Of a stretch of 64,000 nt of DNA, positions 33,275-42,679 are shown piece by piece. A program made the translations under genes and the position numbers. The notes under the pieces are model-generated. The model ran no database searches, was not told the origin of the DNA, and saw nothing but the letters and a program-made list of their open reading frames with translations. The DNA comes from an uncultured Candidatus Melainabacteria bacterium. GTDB lineage: Bacteria; Cyanobacteriota; Vampirovibrionia; Gastranaerophilales; Gastranaerophilaceae. The stretch is from positions 62,001 to 126,000 of the forward strand of contig CAKVCZ010000001.1 of NCBI GenBank assembly GCA_934726055.1. The letters run 5' to 3'. The first letter of the stretch is position 1, and every line of letters begins with the position of its first letter.

Positions 33275-34762
33275 CTATTTACTTTTTCGAGGAGGTATTA
33301 TTCCATAATAAATTGTATATTCACGCTTCATTTTAAAAGCATTATACACTGTAAATTTAAAAGGTACCGGCTTAATTTTATAATTCAACTCAATATAATG
33401 AGGAAAAGTTTTTTGTGCATAATATACAACACCATAAGGATGATCCATCAAAATTATAGCACCTGAATTTATTATATCATTTTCATCTAGCCAAGGATTT
33501 TTATAACAATGGGTATCTAATAAATTTTCTGGATGACTATCATCATATATTGTTAGAGGTAACGTGTATTCAATATAACCTCCAACATATTTTAGCGGAG
33601 TATCAAACTTATCAGCCCAAATCTTTTTCAAATCATTTGCTACAACTGAAACAGGATATCTACTTCTAAAATTCTTTTCAACAGAATATAAAGTAGCTAA
33701 AACAACAAATATAATCGACATCACGCATAATGATAATTTAAAAATAAAATTAAATTCTTTCTTTTCTATTTTGAATGGAATAAACGCAAAAAGCAATATT
33801 CCTAACATATACAAAAATTCATATCCCCATCTTGGTCGCATAGTGCCGCCGTATAATATCCCCATAAAAATATGCAACGCTAAAGGTCCTAGACCTATCA
33901 ACATCATAAACCAAAAATCACTATTTGAATAATTTTGCACTAACTCAAACTTTGACCTAAATCTCAACTTTGATGCCACAAAAATTACAATAACACCAAT
34001 TACAGCAACCAACTGCATAAATACAAATTCAAAAGGTGCAATTATATGATCCAGCCAAGATGCTGAAGTTAATTCTCCATCAAAATAAAATAAAGGGAAG
34101 AAATCATACTTATACAACCACAAAATATGCGGTAAAAAAATCAAAAACGAAATTAACAATAGTATATAAAATTTAGGCTTTTTAAAAATTGTAATATTAA
34201 ATCTTAATGCCCAAAGTAACATAAAAAATAATAAAAATACTGTTTGATATTTTCCTAAACAACTAAAACCAATAAACAAACTTAGTTTTAACCAATCTAA
34301 ATTATTATCGGTTTTCATTGTTTTGTAAAAATAATAAGATATTGCGGGCAAAGTCAACAATAACACTACATCTGGGTTAAATCCATAATAAGAAGTTATG
34401 TAACTGTAAACCCAACAGCCTTCCATTATAATTACAGATAAACACGCCTTATTGCTATCTAAAAAGTATTTTGCCAATTTATAAATATAAATAAAACCTA
34501 AAACAATAAAAATTTGGCTTAATAAATAAACACAAAAATCAATCTTAAAAGGCAAATAAGCCAAATAAGTTAACCAAGCCGCTAATGGTGGATGTTTTGG
34601 AGTTCCAAAATCATGCAATGAACCCCAATAAATGCCCTCTAAGGTATCTGTCGGCATAACAACTCTTATCAAAGAAATACAAGTCCAAACAACAACATGT
34701 AATATCAAAAATATTACAAATAATTTGTTTTCACGAGTCATATTATTCAAAAAATTTTTCAT
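33275..34762 (-). CDS. Glycosyltransferase family 39-like membrane enzyme
   Basis: 495 residues with about ten hydrophobic helices. The first periplasmic loop has PTDTLEGIYWGSLHDFG and then KHPPLAAWLTYLAYLPF, which matches the GT39 / ArnT pattern (D-E-x-x-Y-x-x-W ... H-P-P-L-x-A-W). The acidic pair after the first helix is D-T-L-E here. These enzymes move a sugar from a polyprenyl-phosphate donor to lipid A, protein or glycan on the outer face of the inner membrane. The C-terminal soluble part (about 380-495) is periplasmic. Donor and acceptor cannot be told. It is downstream of no visible operon. Confidence 0.75.
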   Translation of the reverse strand: MKNFLNNMTRENKLFVIFLILHVVVWTCISLIRVVMPTDTLEGIYWGSLHDFGTPKHPPLAAWLTYLAYLPFKIDFCVYLLSQIFIVLGFIYIYKLAKYFLDSNKACLSVIIMEGCWVYSYITSYYGFNPDVVLLLTLPAISYYFYKTMKTDNNLDWLKLSLFIGFSCLGKYQTVFLLFFMLLWALRFNITIFKKPKFYILLLISFLIFLPHILWLYKYDFFPLFYFDGELTSASWLDHIIAPFEFVFMQLVAVIGVIVIFVASKLRFRSKFELVQNYSNSDFWFMMLIGLGPLALHIFMGILYGGTMRPRWGYEFLYMLGILLFAFIPFKIEKKEFNFIFKLSLCVMSIIFVVLATLYSVEKNFRSRYPVSVVANDLKKIWADKFDTPLKYVGGYIEYTLPLTIYDDSHPENLLDTHCYKNPWLDENDIINSGAIILMDHPYGVVYYAQKTFPHYIELNYKIKPVPFKFTVYNAFKMKREYTIYYGIIPPRKSK

Positions 34763-34860
34763 CTATATTCCCAGCTTCACACAACATCTTATAAAACTTC
34801 TTCACAGGTATATTATATATCCATAAAAATTATATATCAATCATATTTTTTATATATTTA

Positions 34861-35132
34861 ATCTCATGCATTATCAGCATCAACCGAGGAGCAAGCAGCG
34901 ACAGTAGAAAGCATAGTTTCAACAGTAAATGAAACAGCGTCAATGATAACAAAGACAGATGAGAACACGAAATATGTAGCTGCGTTATCAAAAGATACAA
35001 AGAAATCAACAGAGCATTCATATGAAGAGATGAAGAGTTTGATAAATGCGATGGATAATATCAATAATTCGAACGCAGAGATATCAAAGATAATCAAAGT
35101 AATAGATGAGATAGCATTCCAAACAAATATCT
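34861..35132 (+). pseudogene. Inverted exact copy of part of the Cache receptor gene
   Basis: These 272 bp match, base for base as far as I compared, the reverse complement of 35677-35948 inside the receptor gene on the other strand (residues about 246-337 of the receptor). The reading frame has TAA directly upstream (34859-34861) and soon leaves the homology (after EIAFQTNI), so it cannot code for a receptor. The copy is separated from its source by 544 bp containing the receptor 3' end and its terminator. The rest of the 34763-35254 gap holds no gene. Confidence 0.9.
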
Positions 35133-35180
35133 ACCCTGCTAAATATAGCTATCACGTTCACAGTTTGACAGTTGAACAAA

Positions 35181-35218
35181 GCGATACACCTCTTTTCTGA
35201 GGTGTATCGCTCTTTTTG
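35181..35218. terminator. Perfect hairpin, terminator of the receptor gene
   Basis: GCGATACACCTC (35181-35192) pairs perfectly with GAGGTGTATCGC (35199-35210) around a 6-base loop. T-rich tails exist on both strands (TCTTTTTGTT on plus, TTTGTTC on minus), so it can stop the receptor transcript and any plus-strand transcript. Confidence 0.8.
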
Positions 35219-35254
35219 TTACAATTCGTAACATTTATTTTTTTCTTGTTATTT

Positions 35255-36685
35255 TTAATAGTGGAGGCTGCTTAATTGATTATTAATTCTATTTGTTTGA
35301 ACTTTAAGTTCTTCTGACAATGTACTTGTTTGTGTTGCTATCTTAGCATTCTCATGCATCGCTGCATTTATTTGCTCTACTGCATTATTCAATTGGTGCA
35401 TGCCTATCTCTTGTTCATGTGTAGCTGCTGCTACTTCTTGAATTAAACTGTCAACTTTTCCCATATCCACACTGATTTGTGATATAGAATTGTTTACTTG
35501 ATCTACTATCTTGTTACAATCACTATACAATGCTTCATTTGATCTGATTAACTGTGCTGTGTCTTTCGCTGCTTCTGCTGATCTCTGTGCTAAGTTTCTT
35601 ACCTCTTCTGCTACTACCGCAAATCCTTTTCCTGCTTCGCCAGCTCTCGCCGCTTCTACTGCCGCATTCAATGATAAGATATTTGTTTGGAATGCTATCT
35701 CATCTATTACTTTGATTATCTTTGATATCTCTGCGTTCGAATTATTGATATTATCCATCGCATTTATCAAACTCTTCATCTCTTCATATGAATGCTCTGT
35801 TGATTTCTTTGTATCTTTTGATAACGCAGCTACATATTTCGTGTTCTCATCTGTCTTTGTTATCATTGACGCTGTTTCATTTACTGTTGAAACTATGCTT
35901 TCTACTGTCGCTGCTTGCTCCTCGGTTGATGCTGATAATGCATGAGATGCATCTTCAAGCTTATTCATTACACCGGTTACACCTCGTTCTGATTCGATGA
36001 TGTCATCAACTGAACTGTTTAATGTCTTGATAATGTAACTAAATAATGCGAATAATACACCTTGGAATATTACTTGAGAAATTACAACCAAGATAATAAT
36101 ACTCATTAATATTTTATTTATTTTTGCATCTACACCATCTGTATATACCCCAGTTGCTGCAATCCAGTTCCAACCATCAATTCTTACAGCATAAGACATT
36201 TTGCCATAATATTTTGTTTTTGATTCACCGGCTTTTACCCATTTGTAAGACATTTTTGCACTGCCATTTTTTATAGCTTCTTCTGTCAATTCCCTATAAA
36301 ATGCTTTACCATCAGGGTCTTTTACATTTGAACAGTCTTCACCAACTTTTTTAGTTGGATTTACAAGCATTCTTACATTGTAGTCATTTAACCAAACGTA
36401 ATTTGTACCACCATCATATCTGAAATCTTCTACTGCACGAATAGCTCTTGCTTTTGCTTCTTCTACTGTCATTGCACCCGTTGCAGCTTGATTTTTGTAG
36501 TAATTCATTTTCACTTCTACAATTTCAAGAATTGACTTTAATTTTGACAATTCTGAATCCATAATTCCTTCTCGCATGTCTTTTGCAAACATACAAATAA
36601 AAATAATAAACACAAATAATAAAGCTATACCAATTCCAAAATTAGCATACTTCAATTGAGTGCTTAAATTCATCTTCTTCTTCAT
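35255..36685 (-). CDS. Methyl-accepting chemotaxis protein with a single Cache domain
   Basis: 476 residues. One helix at about 13-35, a periplasmic Cache_2-type domain (EAKARAIRAVEDFRYDGGTN, YVWLNDYNVRMLVNPTKKVG, RIDGWNWIAATGVYTDGVD), a second helix at about 193-213, then a signalling domain. HAMP is not clear. The conserved hairpin is EIAFQTNILSLNAAVEAARA followed by GEAGKGFAVVAEEVRNLAQRSAEAAKD. It detects small molecules, often carboxylates or amino acids, and passes the signal to CheA through CheW. Located 0.3 kb from the porin gene and outside the che operon. Part of its sequence is duplicated in inverted orientation at 34861-35132. Confidence 0.9.
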   Translation of the reverse strand: MKKKMNLSTQLKYANFGIGIALLFVFIIFICMFAKDMREGIMDSELSKLKSILEIVEVKMNYYKNQAATGAMTVEEAKARAIRAVEDFRYDGGTNYVWLNDYNVRMLVNPTKKVGEDCSNVKDPDGKAFYRELTEEAIKNGSAKMSYKWVKAGESKTKYYGKMSYAVRIDGWNWIAATGVYTDGVDAKINKILMSIIILVVISQVIFQGVLFALFSYIIKTLNSSVDDIIESERGVTGVMNKLEDASHALSASTEEQAATVESIVSTVNETASMITKTDENTKYVAALSKDTKKSTEHSYEEMKSLINAMDNINNSNAEISKIIKVIDEIAFQTNILSLNAAVEAARAGEAGKGFAVVAEEVRNLAQRSAEAAKDTAQLIRSNEALYSDCNKIVDQVNNSISQISVDMGKVDSLIQEVAAATHEQEIGMHQLNNAVEQINAAMHENAKIATQTSTLSEELKVQTNRINNQLSSLHY

Positions 36686-36902
36686 TATACCTATCCTACC
36701 CTATTCTTATAATTTTTATCTCTTATCAAACCCTAATTACATCTGGTACATATTTACACATGTCCGAATAATAGAATGAATTTATTTTAACATATTTTTT
36801 ATTTTTAGGCAACACATATAAGTACAATTAAAATAATTTTATTAAAATTTCATTCATTTGGACTATATTAAATGCGAATGTAAAAAAAGTACAATTATTT
36901 AC

Positions 36903-36931
36903 TTGTGTTTTTTAAGATTTTTTGGTATTAT
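36903..36931 (+). promoter_or_regulatory. Promoter of the porin-like gene
   Basis: TTGTGT (36903-36908) and TATTAT (36926-36931) with a 17-bp spacer, about 50 bp upstream of the ATG at 36984, which has an AAGGAAGA ribosome site. The remaining gap 36686-36902 shows nothing else. Confidence 0.6.
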
Positions 36932-36983
36932 ATATTTAAAATATAGCATATATTATATTAAAATTGGAAGTTAAGGAAGAAGA

Positions 36984-38291
36984 ATGAAAGAGAAGAAAAT
37001 TTTTAATGCAAAGTCTGTTGCGATTGTAGCCGCATTTGGACTTCTTTTGCAAGTCCCATCAGCACAAGCTTTTGATGACTATTATGGTTATGAAAATTTT
37101 AATTCAGCCCTAATGGAAACATTTGAAAATCTTACTTTTGAAGATGAAGAAGATGATATTCAAAGTAGAAAAATCGCAATTGAAGATAGCCAAAAAGCTG
37201 TACAAGAAAATTTTACATCTGATGATGAATCAGAAGCCTATAATGAAAAAGTTAAACCAAGATTTGAGCTTGGTGCAGCAATTGAAAATGTAACGTCAAC
37301 TGCAAAATGGCCTGATCAATTATCAATCTTTAAAGCTGAAGGCTGGGAAATTGAAAAAGGACCTATTAAAAGTATTAAGCTTGGACTTATGTACAACGGA
37401 ACTTGGACTGAACAATTTCCTAAATCTACAAGTAAATATACAAACGATTTGTTAATTCCTTCAATTCAATTAAGATTTAGAGATGATAAAACAACATTCA
37501 ATTTTTCTTATAACTTCTTTAATTATAGCGACGACGGAAAACGCAAATTCTTTAGTCAAATTAACGAAGTATATATTCAACACGCATTCAACAAACACAA
37601 TAAAATTATCATAGGTCAAGGTCCACGTCTTCCTATCGGTGTTGAAGGTTCTGCCGGAGCTTTTGGTTACGATTTACCAACAAGAGCATATATTGGTAGA
37701 ACTTTTGGTAACACTCGTTCTATCGGTATCAGATACCAAGGTAACTTTAAATATGCTGATTTAGATTTGGCAGTAACTGATGGTAGAAGATATATGAGAA
37801 GCTACGGCGGCGGCGGTGAATTCGTTGGTTGGGTTAACTTCAAACCTTTAGCTGCACTTGATGCTCACAAATGGGGTAAATTAACTATTGGTACAGGTAT
37901 TGATGTAGGTAAAAGTGGTGAAGACTATTGCGTTTGGGGCGGCTACATCGGATACGATTGGAGAAGATTCCATAACAAATTTGAATATGCCTATGGCGAT
38001 GGATACCATGGCGGAAAAGGATTGGCAAAAGCAACTCAAACTCACGGTTTCTACGATACAGTGATATTTGATATTACCGATAAGCTATCATTACTAGGTA
38101 GAATAGATTGGTATGATACCGATATCAAAAAAGATAAAGGTACAGCAAATATAGATTTTACAGCAGGCTTAACATACAAAATTTCTAAAAATATGAAACT
38201 TTTAGGTGCATATACATATAAACATAAACCCGGAGCTCATCCTGAAGAACGTGCACACCAAGTTCAAGTACAAGTTAGGGTAAATATCTAG
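36984..38291 (+). CDS. Outer-membrane porin-like beta-barrel
   Basis: 435 residues with a signal peptide (KSVAIVAAFGLLLQVPSAQA). After an acidic region (to about 75) the chain is a series of short amphipathic strands, ending LGAYTYKHKPGAHP and HQVQVQVRVNI. Typical pieces are TTFNFSYNFFNYSDDGKRKF, HNKIIIGQGPRLPIGVEGSA and LAVTDGRRYMRSYGGGG, like phosphate-selective-type or related 16-strand porins. It would be an outer-membrane channel. The acidic stretch (ENLTFEDEEDD) before the barrel is unusual. Monocistronic with promoter and terminator; divergent from the receptor gene, so the two may share control. Confidence 0.7.
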   Translation: MKEKKIFNAKSVAIVAAFGLLLQVPSAQAFDDYYGYENFNSALMETFENLTFEDEEDDIQSRKIAIEDSQKAVQENFTSDDESEAYNEKVKPRFELGAAIENVTSTAKWPDQLSIFKAEGWEIEKGPIKSIKLGLMYNGTWTEQFPKSTSKYTNDLLIPSIQLRFRDDKTTFNFSYNFFNYSDDGKRKFFSQINEVYIQHAFNKHNKIIIGQGPRLPIGVEGSAGAFGYDLPTRAYIGRTFGNTRSIGIRYQGNFKYADLDLAVTDGRRYMRSYGGGGEFVGWVNFKPLAALDAHKWGKLTIGTGIDVGKSGEDYCVWGGYIGYDWRRFHNKFEYAYGDGYHGGKGLAKATQTHGFYDTVIFDITDKLSLLGRIDWYDTDIKKDKGTANIDFTAGLTYKISKNMKLLGAYTYKHKPGAHPEERAHQVQVQVRVNI

Positions 38292-38327
38292 AACTTTAAA
38301 ATATATTATTTTAAACAATACAAAACT

Positions 38328-38370
38328 AAAAAAAGAGTAACGAAAAATTAAATCGTTACTCTTTTTTTTT
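38328..38370 (+). terminator. Terminator of the porin-like gene
   Basis: AAAAAGAGTAACGA and TCGTTACTCTTTTT pair around a 9-base loop, with a long T run. It is also near the end of the convergent che operon and can work in both directions. Confidence 0.9.
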
Positions 38371-38401
38371 ATAATATAAAAACATTCAATATTAATATTA
38401 T

Positions 38402-39442
38402 TTATTTACAGAAATCTAGCATTGTTTGTGCAATATCCTGTAAAGGCTTTACAACCTGAGCAGCACCAATTTCAATAGCTTTTTTAGGCATTCCAAATAC
38501 TACTGAAGTTCTTTCATCTTGGGCAATAGTGTTTGCACCTGCTTTTCTCATATTCAACAACCCTTCAGCACCATCAACACCCATACCTGTAAGTATAGCA
38601 CCAACAGCATTTTGACCAGCAAATTTAGCAACGGAATTAAACAACAATTCCACAGCAGGTCTTTGGTGATGAACCATCGGACCATCAAATAAAGTTACAA
38701 AGTACTCAATACCGCGTCTTCTTATTTCCATGTGCAAGTTACCAGGTGCAATAAGAACTTTACCAACAGATAAACGTTCGTTATCCGTTGCCTCTTTTAC
38801 CTCAACTGAAGATAAAGAATTTAATCTTTCAGCAAACGATTTCGTAAAGTTTTGAGGCATGTGTTGAACAACAACTGTCGGAGGACAGTTCATCGGGAAT
38901 CTTGTAATAACATCTTTTAACGCTTCAGTTCCACCGGTAGAAGAGCCAATTGCAAAGATCTTATCAGTTGTTCTAATACCCAATGATGCTGTACTTATCA
39001 CTGAACCTGAAGATGGAGCTGAAATAACACTGCTATCTCTTTTTGTAACTCTTACCAGCGATGCAGCTTTAACCTTTTCTATCAATTGTTCACTCATATC
39101 CCCAACAGAATATGCTGTACCCGGTTTTGATAAAACTTCTACGGCACCCAATTCCATTGCCTTTAGAGCAACATCGCCACCTTTTTTTGCAAGAGAACTT
39201 ACAATTACAACAGGTATTGGATAATATTTCATTAATTTACTTAAAAAAGTTAAACCATCCATACGTGGCATTTCTATATCCAACGTAATAACATCAGGTT
39301 TTAATTTAACAATCATATCTCGACCAACAAACGGATCAGGTGCAGTACCTACTACCTGAATTCCCGGATCTTTAGAAAGTTCTTGTTCAAAAACTTTTCT
39401 AATCATTGCCGAATCGTCAATAACCAAAACTTTTATAGTCAT
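38402..39442 (-). CDS. cheB: Chemotaxis protein-glutamate methylesterase
   Basis: 346 residues. An N-terminal receiver domain (VLVIDDSAMIRKVFEQ, phospho-acceptor D55 in VITLDIEMPRMDG, K in LSKPG), a linker, then the methylesterase domain with IFAIGSSTGGTEALKDVI (nucleophile Ser), VVVQHMPQNFTKSFAERL and GAILTGMGVDGAEGL (Asp). Phosphorylation by CheA switches on demethylation or deamidation of receptors. It is the last gene of the che operon. The normal E. coli-type layout and length. Confidence 0.96.
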   Translation of the reverse strand: MTIKVLVIDDSAMIRKVFEQELSKDPGIQVVGTAPDPFVGRDMIVKLKPDVITLDIEMPRMDGLTFLSKLMKYYPIPVVIVSSLAKKGGDVALKAMELGAVEVLSKPGTAYSVGDMSEQLIEKVKAASLVRVTKRDSSVISAPSSGSVISTASLGIRTTDKIFAIGSSTGGTEALKDVITRFPMNCPPTVVVQHMPQNFTKSFAERLNSLSSVEVKEATDNERLSVGKVLIAPGNLHMEIRRRGIEYFVTLFDGPMVHHQRPAVELLFNSVAKFAGQNAVGAILTGMGVDGAEGLLNMRKAGANTIAQDERTSVVFGMPKKAIEIGAAQVVKPLQDIAQTMLDFCK

Positions 39443-39492
39443 AAGATACTCCTTTATTACACAAACAACATATCCTTAAATCGGCTAGATTC

Positions 39493-40320
39493 TTACTTCC
39501 TGTATATAGTAGGAGCGTGATATGCAAAATTGTGCTTTAATTGTATTAAACTTTCTGAATGACCAATGAACAAAAATCCACCCTTATCCATTGCATTGTA
39601 AAATTTATTAACTAAATTTTCTTGAACGATTTTATCAAAATAAATCATTACATTTCTACAAAATATTATATCAAAAGGATGCTTAAATGGAAATGGTTCC
39701 ATTAAATTAAACAATCTAAATGTTACTTGATTTTTAACTTCATCTTTTATAATTTTTTTATTGCCTAACGATGTAAAATATTTTACAGAATATTCAAGCG
39801 GAATGTAATCTTCCGGTCCAAAAATATACGTGCCTTGCATAGCTTTCTTTAATGAATCAGGACTAATATCAGTAGCCAAAATTTTTGCCGTTACACCATG
39901 TGGCAAAATTTCTTTCATTAACATTGACAAAGTATAAGGTTCTTCACCTGTAGAACACGCAGCACTCCAAATTCTTAACTGACCTGTATTATAAACAGAT
40001 TGACTTTTATCACAAATATCTTTTATATTTTCTTTTAAAAACTCAAAGTGATTATTTTCTCTAAAGAAATTAGTCTTATGAACAGTAACAATATCTGTAA
40101 AATGTTTTTGCAAATCAATTTGAGCTTGCGAAATTGGTGGGGATAAAATCATATGATAAAATTGACTGGAATCTGTAATACCAGCATCATGCATCATTTT
40201 TGATAATTTTTGAGACAAAACTGGTTTTTGCGATTCTTCTATAAATATTCCCATTGTTTTATATAAGTGTCCGCAAAAAAGTTCTAAATACTCTGAATCT
40301 ATTGCTGCATAATTTTCCAT
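39493..40320 (-). CDS. cheR: Chemotaxis protein methyltransferase
   Basis: 275 residues. The N-terminal helical domain (YLELFCGHLYKTMGIFIEES...) leads into the SAM-binding domain with LRIWSAACSTGEEPYTLSMLMKE, KILATDISPDSLKKAMQGTY, IIFCRNVMIYFDKIVQENLV and GGFLFIGHSESL. These are the CheR signature motifs. It methylates glutamate residues of receptors, opposite to CheB. The gene lies directly between a receptor gene and cheB in the same operon. Its target receptor tail may be the neighbouring receptor's long C-terminus. Confidence 0.95.
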   Translation of the reverse strand: MENYAAIDSEYLELFCGHLYKTMGIFIEESQKPVLSQKLSKMMHDAGITDSSQFYHMILSPPISQAQIDLQKHFTDIVTVHKTNFFRENNHFEFLKENIKDICDKSQSVYNTGQLRIWSAACSTGEEPYTLSMLMKEILPHGVTAKILATDISPDSLKKAMQGTYIFGPEDYIPLEYSVKYFTSLGNKKIIKDEVKNQVTFRLFNLMEPFPFKHPFDIIFCRNVMIYFDKIVQENLVNKFYNAMDKGGFLFIGHSESLIQLKHNFAYHAPTIYRK

Positions 40321-40373
40321 TAATCTCGATACTCCAACTTTATGTCTAATACTTATTATTTAATTGCTTTTCA

Positions 40374-41714
40374 TTAAAAATCATCTAAAGGAATAACGTC
40401 GTTTGGATCAACATCCTTCGAGAATGAAGGTGTGGACGAAGATGAAACAAAGAAATCATCATTTGCTTTATTTTTTGCATTATCGTCTTGTGCATTACTA
40501 ACTTCAAATTTGAAATCATCATAACTATCATTATTATTAGATGGTAATGCAAAATCACTAAACTTATTTGTTTCTTCCTTTTTATCATCCAATACAAATT
40601 TACTAAAATCATTATCTTTTAAAGAATCATTCGATTTTACAGAATTAAAACTGAACTCATCAGAATTTTGTTTTTTACTAAATAAATCATTTCCAACATT
40701 TTCCGCTGCAAATAAAGCAACAGATGCTGCTCCATCATTTTTTTCTTCAGCAAAATCTTCTTTCGATTCAGGTTTTACATTTGATGAATCAAATAATTCC
40801 TTTACTGAATCAGCAAATCTTGATAATTCTTTTGTTTGAGAATCGTTATCATTAACAGCAATTAAGGTGGTATTTAAAACCTTTTCACAGTTTGATACAA
40901 GTGATAATATTTGTTCTAATCCCGTTTTGTCTTCATTTGTAAGAGCAATAATTTCACTCATTAATGCAACAACTTTTTCTGAATCTTCGTCAATTTCAGA
41001 TAAATCATTTGCAACTTTTTCTGATATAGCTAAACTTTTATCCGCTAAAACTTTATTTTTTCCAATAATTTCATACGTACTTTTTGCCGCATCAGCAGAT
41101 CTTTGAGCTAAGTTTCTAACTTCTTCTGCTACAACGGCGAACCCTTTTCCTGCTTCACCAGCTCTTGCTGCTTCTACCGCAGCATTTAGCGATAATATAT
41201 TGGTTTGGAAAGCAATATCATCAACCATTTTGATAATTTTACCAATTTCATCACTTGATGTTTTCAATTCAAGTACAGAATCTTTCATCGCAATCATTTC
41301 ATCTACACTCTTGTTAATAACATTTTTTGTTTCTCTGGCAATCTCATCAGCTTCCTTGTTATTTCTTGTCGCATTTACCATGTGTGCCATTGAATCTTCA
41401 ACTGTTCTTACAATTTGCTTTACAATATCTGACTGTTGATGAGATGAATCATATATTTTATGATTGTTATCTATAATTTTTGAAGATAATGGTAATAAAT
41501 CTTGCAATTTGTCTTCAATTGCACCAACATTACCTGCTAAATTTGAACCCAATGACTTCATTGCTATAAGCAAAGAAACTACAAATGAAACAAAAACTAT
41601 TAATGCAGCTATTTCAAAGCTTAATAAACCTTTACCGCAAAAATATCCACATAATAAAGTTAACGTCGCTACAACTAAAATATTTAATACTACTAAAATT
41701 CCTCTTTTATTCAT
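40374..41714 (-). CDS. Methyl-accepting chemotaxis protein without sensor domain, long tail
   Basis: 446 residues. Two adjacent helices (about 7-26 and 30-50) with a tiny loop, so no periplasmic sensor. The signalling domain carries DDIAFQTNILSLNAAVEAAR then GEAGKGFAVVAEEVRNLAQRSADAAKS. After residue about 300 there is an unusual Ser/Asp/Asn/Lys-rich disordered tail of about 140 residues ending DPNDVIPLDDF. Its position before cheR fits a tail that tethers CheR or CheB, but the classical pentapeptide is not present. Signals are probably sensed through partner proteins or membrane state. Confidence 0.85.
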   Translation of the reverse strand: MNKRGILVVLNILVVATLTLLCGYFCGKGLLSFEIAALIVFVSFVVSLLIAMKSLGSNLAGNVGAIEDKLQDLLPLSSKIIDNNHKIYDSSHQQSDIVKQIVRTVEDSMAHMVNATRNNKEADEIARETKNVINKSVDEMIAMKDSVLELKTSSDEIGKIIKMVDDIAFQTNILSLNAAVEAARAGEAGKGFAVVAEEVRNLAQRSADAAKSTYEIIGKNKVLADKSLAISEKVANDLSEIDEDSEKVVALMSEIIALTNEDKTGLEQILSLVSNCEKVLNTTLIAVNDNDSQTKELSRFADSVKELFDSSNVKPESKEDFAEEKNDGAASVALFAAENVGNDLFSKKQNSDEFSFNSVKSNDSLKDNDFSKFVLDDKKEETNKFSDFALPSNNNDSYDDFKFEVSNAQDDNAKNKANDDFFVSSSSTPSFSKDVDPNDVIPLDDF

Positions 41715-41722
41715 TTTTTAAA

Positions 41723-42208
41723 CTATACCTCTTTTGCATACGTATTAATTCTTGTAATCTCATCAGTAAGGAACATTTTGTCCGTATCTAAGATAATTAC
41801 AACTTCATCCCCAATTTTTGCCATACCCAATATTGCATTTTGTGTAGAAACATTTTCTGCATATTCAGGTGGCGGATCAATGTTGTCAGAAGATAAAGAT
41901 ACAACTTCTGATACAGCATCAACAATTAAACCTAATATTTTTTTCTTGCCTGATAGCAATACCTCAATAACAAGAATACAAGTACGTCCTGTATATTCTT
42001 TTTCTTCTAAACCAAACTTGATTCTCAAATCAATTACAGGAATAATTTTTCCTCTAAGGTTAATTACACCTTTTACAAAATTTGGAGTTTTTGGAACATT
42101 TGTAATCTTCATCATTCCAATTAGCTCTTTTACTTTTTTGATTGAGATACCATATTCTTCTGTATCTAAGAAAAATGTTAATATCTTCTGTTCTTCATAG
42201 TTTGCCAT
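41723..42208 (-). CDS. cheW: CheW-type coupling protein
   Basis: 161 residues, one CheW domain. EEQKILTFFLDTEEYGISIKKVKELIGMM, then ITNVPKTPNFVKGVINLRGKIIPVIDLRIKFGL with the hallmark V-x-x-V-x-N-L-R-G-x-x-x-P-V-x-D-L-R. It links receptors to CheA. It is a paralogue of the gene at 42224, and both lie in tandem after cheA. The two copies may serve different receptor sets. Confidence 0.93.
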   Translation of the reverse strand: MANYEEQKILTFFLDTEEYGISIKKVKELIGMMKITNVPKTPNFVKGVINLRGKIIPVIDLRIKFGLEEKEYTGRTCILVIEVLLSGKKKILGLIVDAVSEVVSLSSDNIDPPPEYAENVSTQNAILGMAKIGDEVVIILDTDKMFLTDEITRINTYAKEV

Positions 42209-42223
42209 ATTTATATTGTTCCT

Positions 42224-42679
42224 TTAAATAGTGTCATAAAAATCGAATATTTTTTCTGTATCTAATATTATAAATACGTTATTTTCATGTTTAGCCATAC
42301 CCAAAATTACAGATGCATCAATACCTGATGTAGATTCTGGTGGCGGATCAATTGTATCCGCAGATATCTGAACAACTTCTGATACAGAATCAATTATTAA
42401 ACCTAATGTTTTAATACTATCTCTAACAAAAGTTTCAACAACCATGATACATGTTCTATCTGTATATTCTTGCGGCTCCATACCAAATTTTAATCTTAAA
42501 TCAACAACCGGAACAATTTTTCCGCGAAGATTTATTACACCTTTTAAATATTCAGGTGTTTTTGGAACAGGTGTTATGTGCATCATTCCAATTAATTCCT
42601 TAACCATAATGATAGACATACCATATTCTTCGTTACCAAGAGAAAATGTTAATAGTTTTGGTTTGTAATCCATCCTCAT
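42224..42679 (-). CDS. cheW: CheW-type coupling protein, second copy
   Basis: 151 residues, same fold as the neighbour: YKPKLLTFSLGNEEYGMSIIMVKELIGMM, then ITPVPKTPEYLKGVINLRGKIVPVVDLRLKFGM. Similarity to the 41723 protein is clear over the full length (for example IGMMxITxVPKTP). It starts within 1 bp of the end of cheA, so translation is probably coupled. Same role as a scaffold between CheA and receptors. Confidence 0.93.
   Translation of the reverse strand: MRMDYKPKLLTFSLGNEEYGMSIIMVKELIGMMHITPVPKTPEYLKGVINLRGKIVPVVDLRLKFGMEPQEYTDRTCIMVVETFVRDSIKTLGLIIDSVSEVVQISADTIDPPPESTSGIDASVILGMAKHENNVFIILDTEKIFDFYDTI

Noticed and set aside
34943..35200. 85-residue plus-strand receptor-like gene
   Set aside because: It is part of the inverted copy: the homologous frame has a stop directly upstream and ends in unrelated residues shortly after the copy ends.
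35511..35945. 144-codon plus-strand frame opposite the receptor
   Set aside because: Antisense shadow over the conserved signalling domain; no ribosome site and same composition as other shadows.
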